17,033 nucleotides of DNA. Source: Brevundimonas sp. UBA986 (GTDB lineage: Bacteria > Pseudomonadota > Alphaproteobacteria > Caulobacterales > Caulobacteraceae). This document shows positions 8,002 through 14,891 of this stretch, piece by piece. Position 1 is the stretch's first letter, and each line of letters opens with the position of its first letter. The translations under genes were made by a program, and so were the position numbers. Below the pieces are notes generated by a model that was given only the letters and a program-made list of their open reading frames with translations, did not search any database and had not been told where the DNA came from. Location: the NCBI GenBank assembly GCA_002292165.1, contig DBBK01000146.1:591-17623 (forward strand). Direction: 5' to 3'.

Positions 8002-8014
8002 CCGCTCCCGCCCG
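7985..8014 (-). terminator. Hairpin terminator, probably for hup
   Basis: Perfect 9-bp arms CGGGCGGGA (7985-7993) and TCCCGCCCG (8006-8014) around a 12-base loop. On the minus strand the stem is followed by TTTGCTTT, which suits termination of hup transcripts; on the plus strand there is no T-run. The left arm lies inside the last codons of the TPR gene. Confidence 0.6.
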
Positions 8015-8049
8015 CAATTCCGCGCCGCGATGCGGCGTGGAGATCGGTC

Positions 8050-8328
8050 TTACTTGTTGACCGCGTCCTTCAGGGGCTTGGAGACCCGGAAGCGGACAGC
8101 CTTGGAGGCGGCGATCTTGATGGTCGCGCCCGTGGCCGGGTTGCGGCCTTCGCGCTCGGCGCGGGCGGCGGTGTCGAAGACGCCCAGGTTCGAGATGCGG
8201 ACGTCGCCGCCGGCGGTCAGCGACGAATGGATGTTCTTGACGATCGCTTCCAGCACGCGGCCGGCGTCGGCCTGCGAAACACCGGCGTCCTTGGCGACAG
8301 CGGCGATCAGTTCAGCTTGAGTGGTCAT
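8050..8328 (-). CDS. hup: HU-family DNA-binding nucleoid protein
   Basis: 92 residues, the size of HU/IHF subunits (about 90). It shows the family plan: two N-terminal helices (MTTQAELIAAVAKDAGVSQA...), the hinge GGDVRISNLGVF (40-51) and the DNA-inserting beta arm with the GRNPATG motif (61-67), where the proline kinks DNA. The arm sequence and N-terminus favour HU over IHF. It binds and bends DNA with little sequence preference to compact the nucleoid. The ATG at 8328 fits the family start; only a weak GGAAA precedes it. It is convergent with the TPR gene and follows fliO-fliP on the same strand with a 111-base gap, so it probably has its own promoter there. Confidence 0.97.
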   Translation of the reverse strand: MTTQAELIAAVAKDAGVSQADAGRVLEAIVKNIHSSLTAGGDVRISNLGVFDTAARAEREGRNPATGATIKIAASKAVRFRVSKPLKDAVNK

Positions 8329-8433
8329 GTGGTCGTTTCCATAAACTCGCCCGATTCCGGACGATGACCGGGGGATCAACACGCTTTTGGGGCGGCTTGG
8401 CAAGCGCCGTTGACGCGCAAACGCCCTGACAGC

Positions 8434-8447
8434 GGGGGTTTACCCCC
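8434..8447. repeat. G5/C5 hairpin over the fliP stop codon
   Basis: GGGGG-TTTA-CCCCC forms a tight stem-loop whose loop holds the fliP stop codon (TAA on the minus strand, 8440-8442). No T-run follows, so it may protect the fliP mRNA end or be a weak terminator. Confidence 0.4.
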
Positions 8448-9267
8448 CGACAGTATGTCGGGTGAAGCTCTCCACGAGGCTTCCGGCGACCAGTCTCCAG
8501 CCGTCCACGAGCACGAAAAAGATGAGCTTGAACGGCAGGGAAATCACCACCGGAGGGAGCATCATCATCCCCATGGACATGAGCACGCTGGAGACCACCA
8601 GATCGATCACAAGGAACGGAACGAAAAGGAGAAATCCGATTTCGAAGGCCTTCTTCAATTCGCTGATCATGAAGGCCGGAGTGACCACGCGCAGGGGCAG
8701 GTCGGCCATCTCCGTATTGGGCTCCACCTTGCTCAGTCGGGTGAACAGGGAAAGGTCCCCGCGGTCGACCTGGGCAAGCATGAAGTTTTTCACAGGTTCC
8801 GACGCCGCATCAAACGCTTGAGGCAGCTCCATCTGCTGATCGAGCAGGGGGCGGATGCCCGAATCATAGGCGTCCTGCCAGGTCGGAGCCATGACGATGG
8901 CGCTCAGAAACAGGGCCAGAGAGACCAGAACCGCGTTTGGCGGCGACTGCTGCATGCCCAGCGCGGTGCGCAGCAGCGACAGGACCACGATGATCCGCAC
9001 GAAGCTGGTCGTCATGATCACGATGGACGGCGCCAGCGACAGGACGGTCATCAGACCGACCAGCTGGACGACGCGCTCGGTCAGGCCGGCGCCGGTGCCC
9101 AGGTCGACGTTGATCGAGGAGCCGGTGCTCGCCGCCGCCGCCGCGTCCTGGGCGAAGGCGGCCAAAGGCCAGATCAGGCACAGCAGGGTGGTGACCAGCG
9201 ACAGCAGGGCCGCGCGCTTCAGCTCGGCGCGGGTCGGGACGGTGAAGATCGAGGAAGCCAGCTTCAC
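8440..9267 (-). CDS. fliP: Flagellar type III export gate protein FliP
   Basis: 275 residues, slightly longer than enteric FliP (245). A cleavable N-terminal signal (to about LAAFAQ, 40) precedes four membrane segments. Both family signatures are present: PSIVIMTTSFVRIIVVLSLL (80-99) and the second at about 208-236, FEIGFLLFVPFLVIDLVVSS followed by a methionine-rich MSMGMMML that forms the pore-closing gasket in FliP. FliP assembles with FliQ and FliR into the export gate through which rod, hook and filament subunits leave. The GTG start overlaps the fliO stop by four bases (GTGA), so the two are translationally coupled. fliQ, fliR and flhB are not in this window. Confidence 0.98.
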   Translation of the reverse strand: MKLASSIFTVPTRAELKRAALLSLVTTLLCLIWPLAAFAQDAAAAASTGSSINVDLGTGAGLTERVVQLVGLMTVLSLAPSIVIMTTSFVRIIVVLSLLRTALGMQQSPPNAVLVSLALFLSAIVMAPTWQDAYDSGIRPLLDQQMELPQAFDAASEPVKNFMLAQVDRGDLSLFTRLSKVEPNTEMADLPLRVVTPAFMISELKKAFEIGFLLFVPFLVIDLVVSSVLMSMGMMMLPPVVISLPFKLIFFVLVDGWRLVAGSLVESFTRHTVGG

Positions 9268-9629
9268 TTCGGGCCTCCCTTGTTCAGGGCGGAGAGGTTC
9301 AGGCGGGCGAAGGGGCGAGGGGCTTGAGCCGAGACGAGCTCCGGTTCGGACTCGACGGCGCGCGGCGCGGGCTGGCGCGGCTCGATCAGTTCGCGGCCCT
9401 CGCCCAGCAGGATCAGCCGCTCCTCGTCATCGACCCGGACCAGAACCAGCCGCCGGGCCGGATCCAGCACCAGGGTCTCCATGACCTGAAGGCGGCGTTC
9501 GCCGCGCTCGGCGCCCAGCTTCGCCATGAGCTGGGGCGCATAGCGGCGCGCAGCCCAGGCGCAGAGTCCGATCAGGCCCAGCACGAAGGCCAGGCCGAAG
9601 ATGGCGCGGGCGAGATCGAGGAAATTCAT
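9264..9629 (-). CDS. fliO: Flagellar biosynthesis protein FliO
   Basis: 121 residues: one N-terminal membrane segment (LARAIFGLAFVLGLIGLCAWAA) followed by a cytoplasmic domain with RRLQVMETLVLDPARRLVLV and DEERLILLGE, the core of FliO. FliO is the chaperone-like factor that stabilises FliP during gate assembly. The C-terminal third is Pro/Ala/Glu-rich linker. The ATG at 9629 lacks a good ribosome site. First gene of the leftward fliO-fliP unit, transcribed from the region 9630-9771 shared with flgB. Confidence 0.95.
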   Translation of the reverse strand: MNFLDLARAIFGLAFVLGLIGLCAWAARRYAPQLMAKLGAERGERRLQVMETLVLDPARRLVLVRVDDEERLILLGEGRELIEPRQPAPRAVESEPELVSAQAPRPFARLNLSALNKGGPK

Positions 9630-9676
9630 GCGGGCGACGGTTCCGGGGCCGCGGGAACGCGCGGCCGGTCGACGCG

Positions 9677-9730
9677 GACTCTTTAACCATCGTGGTTAAC
9701 GAGCCGTTGAAATAACCCCCCGTTAACCAT
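9677..9730. promoter_or_regulatory. CtrA-type operator region between fliOP and flgBC-fliE
   Basis: Contains a perfect inverted repeat TTAACCA-TCG-TGGTTAA (9683-9699) and a further TTAACCAT (9723-9730). TTAACCAT and paired TTAA half-sites are the established binding motifs of the cell-cycle regulator CtrA, which drives class II flagellar genes in Caulobacter. A GANTC (CcrM methylation) site, GACTC at 9677-9681, touches the first half-site. The spacing TTAA-N9-TTAA is not the classical N7, so exact CtrA contacts are inferred. The region can control both divergent operons. Confidence 0.75.
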
Positions 9731-9771
9731 GCAGGCGGCATTTTCTGCCTATCCGATCAGGAGACCGCCCG

Positions 9772-10185
9772 ATGGGCTTCACCGATGTTCCGCTGCTGGG
9801 CCAGATCAAGGGCCGCCTGAACTGGCTCGACGAGCGTCAGCGCGTGGTCGCGCAGAACATCGCCAACTCCTCCACGCCCGGTTTCGTCGCCCGCGACCTG
9901 CAGCAGCCGGCCAACGCCGATTTCGCCGCCGCCATGCGAGCGGGCGGGGGGCTGCAGATGGCGCGGACCAATGCGGCCCACATCGCACCGGCCCAGCCGA
10001 ACGTGGCGCGCTTCTCGTCCCAGGCCTCGCCCGATTCCGAGACGACGCTGGACGGCAATTCGGTCGTGCTGGAAGAGCAGATGCTCAAGATGTCCGAGAG
10101 CCGCATGGCCTATGACGCCGCGATCGGCCTGTATCAGAAGTCCATGTCCATGCTGCGCATGGCCGCCAAGAAGCCCGGCGGCTGA
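9772..10185 (+). CDS. flgB: Flagellar proximal rod protein FlgB
   Basis: 137 residues, the usual FlgB size. The N-terminal rod/hook signature NIANSSTPGF (29-38) and the C-terminal helix LEEQMLKMSESRMAYDAAIG mark it as an axial rod protein; it is exported without a cleaved signal peptide. FlgB builds the most proximal rod with FlgC and FlgF and contacts FliE. Alternative rod proteins are excluded by its small size and first position in flgB-flgC-fliE. AGGAG lies eight bases before the ATG. First gene of the rightward unit, downstream of the CtrA-type sites. Confidence 0.97.
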   Translation: MGFTDVPLLGQIKGRLNWLDERQRVVAQNIANSSTPGFVARDLQQPANADFAAAMRAGGGLQMARTNAAHIAPAQPNVARFSSQASPDSETTLDGNSVVLEEQMLKMSESRMAYDAAIGLYQKSMSMLRMAAKKPGG

Positions 10186-10205
10186 GACAGGACGAGGAAT
10201 AGCCC

Positions 10206-10625
10206 ATGCCCGATCCGGTTCCGCCCCGTAACACCGCCATGGCCGTGGCCTCGAGCGGGCTTCGCGCCCAGCAGTCGCGCATGCGGGTCATCGCCGAAAA
10301 CATCGCCAACGCCCAGTCGACGTCCGAGACGCCGGGCGGCAACCCCTATCGCCGCCAGATTCCGGTCTTCGAGGCGCGCAACGTCGACGGCGCGACCGGG
10401 GTGGTGCTGGCCGAGGTCCGGCCGGACCAGAGCGATTTCCGCATGGACTATGACCCCTCGCACCCGGCGGCCGACGCCAACGGCTATGTGAAGCGGCCCA
10501 ATGTCGATACCCTGGTCGAGGCCATGGACATGCGCGAGGCTCAGCGCGCCTACGAAGCCAATCTGAACGTCATCGAGACGGCGCGGTCGATGGACAGCCG
10601 CACCCTCGACATCCTGAAGCGATAG
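10206..10625 (+). CDS. flgC: Flagellar proximal rod protein FlgC
   Basis: 139 residues, typical for FlgC. The N-terminus carries the rod signature with NIAN at 32-35 and the middle has NPYRRQIPVFEA, followed by GYVKRPNVDTLVEAMDM and the C-terminal coiled helix REAQRAYEANLNVIETARSM that packs in the rod. GAGGAA sits six bases before the ATG. It follows flgB by 20 bases and its stop is 10 bases before fliE, a tight operon. Confidence 0.98.
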   Translation: MPDPVPPRNTAMAVASSGLRAQQSRMRVIAENIANAQSTSETPGGNPYRRQIPVFEARNVDGATGVVLAEVRPDQSDFRMDYDPSHPAADANGYVKRPNVDTLVEAMDMREAQRAYEANLNVIETARSMDSRTLDILKR

Positions 10626-10635
10626 GAGCTAGCCG

Positions 10636-10935
10636 ATGAATCCCTTGGCGGCGGCGAAGGCCTATGCGGCGGTGCAGGGCGGCGGAATGCCTACGGGCGG
10701 AGCGGCGGCGCCCTCCGCGCCCGGCTTCGGCGAGATGCTGCAGAACGTCATGGGCGACATGACCAAACAGACCCGGGCCGCCGAGACCCAGATGACCGGC
10801 GCCATCCAGGGGCAGGGAAACATGATCGACGTGGTCACCTCGGTGTCCAGCGCCGAGGCCTCTCTGGAAACCGTCATCGCCGTCCGCGACCAGGTGATTC
10901 AGGCCTATCAGGAAATAATGCGCATGCCGATCTGA
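10636..10935 (+). CDS. fliE: Flagellar MS-ring/rod junction protein FliE
   Basis: 99 residues, close to the usual 100-105. The C-terminal half (GNMIDVVTSVSSAEASLETV, then IAVRDQVIQAYQEIMRMPI) is the conserved FliE domain that links the MS ring to the proximal rod and is the first substrate of the export gate. The N-terminal part is Gly/Ala-rich and variable, as usual. AGGAG overlaps the flgC stop and lies seven bases before the ATG. Last flagellar gene of the unit; kdsA begins 18 bases later. Confidence 0.96.
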   Translation: MNPLAAAKAYAAVQGGGMPTGGAAAPSAPGFGEMLQNVMGDMTKQTRAAETQMTGAIQGQGNMIDVVTSVSSAEASLETVIAVRDQVIQAYQEIMRMPI

Positions 10936-10951
10936 CGGCCTATATAGGCCG
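10936..10951. repeat. Perfect 16-bp palindrome between fliE and kdsA
   Basis: CGGCCTATATAGGCCG reads the same on both strands, begins right after the fliE stop and ends two bases before the kdsA ATG. Its centre is also a -10-like TATA sequence, and no good ribosome site precedes kdsA. It could be an operator, a -10 element or a small RNA hairpin that covers the kdsA start. Confidence 0.6.
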
Positions 10952-10953
10952 CC

Positions 10954-11805
10954 ATGTCCGTGATTCATCTCAAACGCTGGAACCTCGCCCTCGGGGCCGG
11001 CCAACCGCTCGTCGTCATCGCCGGCGTCAATGTGCTCGAAAACCTCGATATGGCCCTGGCCGTCGGGCGTGAGCTGAAGGCCAACTGTGAGGACCTGGGC
11101 CTGCCCTATGTCTTCAAGGCCAGCTTCGACAAGGCCAACCGGTCGTCGATCACCTCCTACCGCGGCCCCGGGATCGACGAGGGGCTGAAGCAGCTCGAGA
11201 TCATCAAGGCCGAGCTGAACGTGCCGATCTGCACGGACATCCACGAGGTCGATCAGGCCGAGCGCATCGCCGCTGTCGCCGAACTGGTCCAGATCCCCGC
11301 CTTCCTGTGTCGCCAGACCGATCTGGTCGTCGCCGCGGCCCGGGCCACGGCCGCCGCCGGTGGCTGGATGCACGTCAAGAAGGGTCAGTTCCTGGCCCCG
11401 TGGGACAGCGCCAACATCATCAAGAAGGCCCGCGAGGCGGCGCCCGAACTCGACATCGTCATGTGCGAGCGCGGTGTGTCCTTCGGCTATAACAACCTTG
11501 TCGTCGACATGCTGGGCATCGGCCAGATGCAGAAGCTGGGCGTGCCGGTGACTATCGACGCCACCCACGCCGTCCAGCTGCCGGGCGCCGATCCGCGCAC
11601 CAGCGGCGGTTCGACCGGCGGGCGCCGCGAGGGCGTCTCGATCATCGCCAAGGCGGCCGTCGCCGCCGGCGCCGACGGCGTCTTCCTGGAGTTCCACCCG
11701 GATCCGGACAAGGCCCTGTGCGACGGGCCGAGCTGTCTGCCCCTGACGGCCTCCCACGGCCTGCTCAAGACCCTGAAGACGATCCACGAGGCCGTTCAGG
11801 CCTGA
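10954..11805 (+). CDS. kdsA: 3-deoxy-8-phosphooctulonate (Kdo-8-P) synthase
   Basis: 283 residues, the family length. KdsA condenses phosphoenolpyruvate with arabinose 5-phosphate to Kdo-8-phosphate, the first committed step to the Kdo of LPS inner core; cytoplasmic. Family motifs in order: GVNVLEN (24-30), YVFKASFDKANRSS with K55 and K60, RQTDLV (120-125), MHVKKGQF, CERGVSFGYNNLVVDML (171-187), DATHAVQLPGA with H205, and FHPDPDKALCDGPS (247-260). Asn26, where metal-dependent enzymes have Cys, places it in the metal-independent class, as in E. coli. The start has no strong ribosome site; a 16-bp palindrome precedes it. It may be read through from the flagellar unit or use its own promoter. 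Confidence 0.98.
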   Translation: MSVIHLKRWNLALGAGQPLVVIAGVNVLENLDMALAVGRELKANCEDLGLPYVFKASFDKANRSSITSYRGPGIDEGLKQLEIIKAELNVPICTDIHEVDQAERIAAVAELVQIPAFLCRQTDLVVAAARATAAAGGWMHVKKGQFLAPWDSANIIKKAREAAPELDIVMCERGVSFGYNNLVVDMLGIGQMQKLGVPVTIDATHAVQLPGADPRTSGGSTGGRREGVSIIAKAAVAAGADGVFLEFHPDPDKALCDGPSCLPLTASHGLLKTLKTIHEAVQA

Positions 11806-11866
11806 TCGGCCGGCGGAACCTGATCACCGCTCCGGACGCTGGCTCTTCCGAAACAGGGAGATCGCC

Positions 11867-12247
11867 ATGCTGAAGGACAAGGCCTCGTCGGCCATCGTCG
11901 CGGTGAAGGATCTGACGCGGGCGCGGGCCTTCTATGGGACGACGCTCGGGCTGGAGGTCGATCGGGAAGAAGGCGATCAGGTCGTGATGTTCCGGACCGG
12001 GGCGACCCGGATGGGCGTCTATGTCTCCGAATTCGCGGGCAGCAACCAGGCCAACGCCGTGGTCTGGGGCGTGGGCGACGATCTGGAAGCCATCGTCGCG
12101 GATCTGGCGGCGAAGGGCGTGGTGTTCGAACACTACGACATGCCGGACGTCACCTTCTCGGGCGGCATCCACCACGCGGGTGACTTCCGCATGGTCTGGC
12201 TCAAGGACCCGGACGGCAACATCCTGCACCTCAACAGCGGTACTTAA
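11867..12247 (+). CDS. VOC (glyoxalase/bleomycin-resistance fold) family protein
   Basis: 126 residues in one VOC module of two beta-alpha-beta-beta-beta units: AIVAVKDLTRARAFYGTTLG (9-28) is the classic first half and FRMVWLKDPDGNILHLNSG the classic end. The DPDGN motif is intact, but the usual metal-ligand Glu after it (ILEL or similar) is His here, so glyoxalase-type metal chemistry is uncertain. Substrate unknown. GGGAG lies six bases before the ATG. It follows kdsA by 61 bases with no clear terminator between. Confidence 0.88.
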   Translation: MLKDKASSAIVAVKDLTRARAFYGTTLGLEVDREEGDQVVMFRTGATRMGVYVSEFAGSNQANAVVWGVGDDLEAIVADLAAKGVVFEHYDMPDVTFSGGIHHAGDFRMVWLKDPDGNILHLNSGT

Positions 12248-12332
12248 GGCCGGGTTGCGCCGGTCGGCGAACGGCCGCACGCTGGCTACGCGCCCGACGC
12301 CTCCCCGGGGCGTTGTCCATTTGAGCCCCGCC

Positions 12333-12749
12333 GTGACCCAGCAAATTCTGATCGCCGAAGACCAGGCGGACGTCCGTGACTTCCTGTCCGCCGTCCTCAC
12401 GGGAGCGGGGTATGAGGTGGTCGAGGCGGCGGATGGGGCGGCGGTGCTGACCCGTCTGGCCTATGCCCCGCCGGCGATGGTGCTCATGGATCTGCATATG
12501 CCGGTCATGGACGGGCTGGAGTCGCTGCGGCGTATCCGGTCGGTGGAGGCCTGGGCCGATGTACCGGTGCTGTTCCTGACCGCGTCCGACCTGACCGAGG
12601 ACATCGTCACGGCCCGGCGGCTGGGCGCGCGCGGCTATCTGGTCAAGCCGATCCGGGCGGCGACCCTGCTGGCCAGGGTCCGGGCCGTGCTGGACGACCC
12701 GGGCCTGCTGTGGCTCGACGATATGACCCAGGCCCGCGCCGGAGGTTAG
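12333..12749 (+). CDS. Single-domain response regulator (CheY-like receiver)
   Basis: About 138 residues from a GTG at 12333; a TTG at 12321 in the same frame is an alternative, and neither has a good ribosome site. The receiver domain is complete: acidic pair E9-D10, phospho-acceptor D53 in LMDLHMPVMDG, T83 in FLTAS and K105 in LVKPI. After the receiver there are only about 25 residues, so no DNA-binding or enzymatic output domain; it must act by protein contact or as a phosphate relay or sink. It ends 11 bases from the stop of the convergent hybrid kinase, which makes that kinase a candidate partner. It is not CheY by any specific sign. Confidence 0.9.
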   Translation: MTQQILIAEDQADVRDFLSAVLTGAGYEVVEAADGAAVLTRLAYAPPAMVLMDLHMPVMDGLESLRRIRSVEAWADVPVLFLTASDLTEDIVTARRLGARGYLVKPIRAATLLARVRAVLDDPGLLWLDDMTQARAGG

Positions 12750-12760
12750 GCCGCCGTAGT

Positions 12761-14788
12761 CTAGGCCGCCGACTTCATCGCCGCGCCGTAGAGGGCGCGG
12801 GTGACCGTCCGCAGGAAGTCGGCCGCGACGAGCGGCTTGGCCACCACGCCCGCGAAGCCCGAGGCCATCAGCAGCGGCGCGTCGCCGTCGCCGTCGGCCG
12901 TATAGGCGAGGATCGGGGTGTCCTTGGCCGAGGGGATGTCGGCGCGCACCGCCTTCAGGGCCTCGCGGCCGTCCAGACGCGGCATGCGCAGATCCATCAG
13001 GACCAGGTCGAAGGTTTCGGCGGCCAGACGTTCGACCGCCTCGGCGCCGTCCACGACCTCGACCACTTCGGCGCCCAGCCCGCTCAGGAACAGGCGCGCC
13101 AGTTCACGATTGGCCGGATGGTCGTCGGCGACCAGGACGCGCGTGCCGGACAGGGCCGAGACAGGGGTGACGGAAACGGGAGCGGCGATCTCGAGCGCGG
13201 CGCTGGCGGCCGGGGCCTCGATCTCGAACCAGAAGCGGCTGCCGCGGCCCTCGATGCTGTCGGCGCCCACGGTTCCGCCCATGGCCTCGCACAGGCCCTT
13301 GCAGATGGCCAGGCCCAGGCCCGTGCCGCCCGCGCCACGCGTGGCCGAGCCGTCGATCTGGGAGAAGCGCTGGAACAGCAGGTCCAGCTTTTCGGCGGGG
13401 ATGCCGGCGCCTGTGTCGGCGACCGAGACGCCCAGCCGTTCCGTGCGCGGATCCCAGGCGGCGACGACCTTGACCGATCCGGCCGCCGTGAACTTCACCG
13501 CATTGCCGATCAGGTTGAGCAGGATCTGGCGCACCCGGTCCGGGTCGATCATCAGGTTCGGAACCAGGGCCGAGGAAACCGAGCCCATGCGGAATTCCAG
13601 CTGCAGATCCTTGGCCCCTGCCTGGGGTGCGAACAGTTCCAGCGTCGAACGGCACAGGTCTTCCAGATCGCTCGGCTCGGGCCGGATGGCGACCTGGCCG
13701 GCCTCCAGCTTTGAGAAGTCCAGGATGTCATTGACGGTGCAGAGCAGGGCGCGGCCGGCGTTGTCGATGCGGCGGACATAGTCGCGCATCTGGGGCGACA
13801 GGTCGGGTTGGCCGGCGGCCAGATCGGTGAAGCCGACAATGCTGGTCAGGGGCGTGCGCAGCTCGTGGCTCATATTGGCCAGGAACTCGGATTTGACCGC
13901 GGCGGCCTGTTCGGCGGCGACGATGGCGGCGCGCTGATCGGTCACGTCCTGGAAGACGCCGAACAGGCTGACCGGGCGACCGTCGTGGTCGAACTGGCAG
14001 TCGCCCTTGGCCAGGACGCGGCGCTTCTCGCCGTCCGGCCGGTTCAGGCCCAGCTCCAGATGGAAGGGACCCTTGCCCAGGGTGGAGGCCTCGATGGCGG
14101 CGGTCAGGATTTGCTGGTCGTCGGCGTCATAGAGGTGGATCGACCGCCCCAGCATCGGCTTGAAGGTCGCGCGGTCCAGGCCGCAGATGGCGTAGACCTC
14201 GTCCGACCAGACGAGCGCGCCGGTCTTCAGATCGCATTTCCAGTGGCCGACGCCGCTCATGGCCTCGGCCATATACAGAACCTGTTCGCGTTCCTTCAGC
14301 AGGTGTTCGGCTCGCAGCCGCTCCAGCTCGGCGACGGCCAGGTCGGCGAGGCCCCGCAGGTCGGCCAGGGCCTGGTCCGACGGGCGACGGCGCGGCACGG
14401 TGTCGATGACGCACAGGGCGCCCAGGTTGAACCCGTCCGAGGTGGTCAGGGCCGCCCCCGCATAGAAGCGGATGTGCGGATCGCCGGTGACCAGGGCGTT
14501 GTCCCTGAAGCGGGGATCGGCGGCGGCGTCCTCGACCACCATGATGCCGCGCGGCGGGCGCTGGATGGTCACGGCGCAGAAGGCGTCCTCGCGCGAGGTC
14601 GAGCAGACGTCGAGGCCCGTGCGGGCGGCCAGCCACTGGGTGTCCTCGTCGATCAGGGTCACGGCCGTGATCGGGCATTCGAACAGGCGTGCCGCGAGGC
14701 GCGCGGCGGAGTCCAGCACCGGATTTGCGGGGGCGCCCACCACATTGAAGGTGCGCAGTTCGGCGAGGCGTTCGATTTCGGTAGGCAT
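12761..14788 (-). CDS. Soluble GAF-PAS hybrid sensor histidine kinase with C-terminal receiver
   Basis: 675 residues without a membrane segment or signal peptide, so cytoplasmic. Domains: GAF (about 20-155, with TAVTLIDEDTQWLAARTGLD and GALCVIDT, the subtype common in light or redox GAF kinases); PAS (about 170-285, GHWKCDLKTGALVWSDEVYA then DVTDQRAA); HisKA with H308 in FLANMSHELRTPLTS; HATPase with N-box N425/N429 and GTGLGLAI; receiver (549-665) with D555-D556, phospho-acceptor D599 in LMDLRMPRLDG, T630 and K651. All phosphotransfer residues are intact, so a His-to-Asp phosphorelay is expected. No phosphotransfer (HPt) domain is seen. The start MPTEIERL is chosen because the domain begins there; the open frame upstream lacks protein character. 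The ligand or chromophore is unknown; C62 and C71 in the GAF are possible contacts. Confidence 0.95.
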   Translation of the reverse strand: MPTEIERLAELRTFNVVGAPANPVLDSAARLAARLFECPITAVTLIDEDTQWLAARTGLDVCSTSREDAFCAVTIQRPPRGIMVVEDAAADPRFRDNALVTGDPHIRFYAGAALTTSDGFNLGALCVIDTVPRRRPSDQALADLRGLADLAVAELERLRAEHLLKEREQVLYMAEAMSGVGHWKCDLKTGALVWSDEVYAICGLDRATFKPMLGRSIHLYDADDQQILTAAIEASTLGKGPFHLELGLNRPDGEKRRVLAKGDCQFDHDGRPVSLFGVFQDVTDQRAAIVAAEQAAAVKSEFLANMSHELRTPLTSIVGFTDLAAGQPDLSPQMRDYVRRIDNAGRALLCTVNDILDFSKLEAGQVAIRPEPSDLEDLCRSTLELFAPQAGAKDLQLEFRMGSVSSALVPNLMIDPDRVRQILLNLIGNAVKFTAAGSVKVVAAWDPRTERLGVSVADTGAGIPAEKLDLLFQRFSQIDGSATRGAGGTGLGLAICKGLCEAMGGTVGADSIEGRGSRFWFEIEAPAASAALEIAAPVSVTPVSALSGTRVLVADDHPANRELARLFLSGLGAEVVEVVDGAEAVERLAAETFDLVLMDLRMPRLDGREALKAVRADIPSAKDTPILAYTADGDGDAPLLMASGFAGVVAKPLVAADFLRTVTRALYGAAMKSAA

Positions 14789-14891
14789 GGCGCGCGCTCG
14801 GGGGAACGGATGAGACTGGTCCCATCCTGCCCGCGATTGGTTTACGCGCCAGCTACTTTTCGCCTCCGTACAGTCCGTAAAACCTATAACT

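Noticed and set aside
12021..12332. Extension of the response regulator back into the VOC gene
   Set aside because: That part is Ser/Thr/Arg-rich shadow of the VOC frame; the receiver domain begins at about 12333.
14803..14807. GGAAC as part of a general-stress (EcfG) promoter
   Set aside because: No matching CGTT -10 at the expected spacing and no plus-strand gene downstream.
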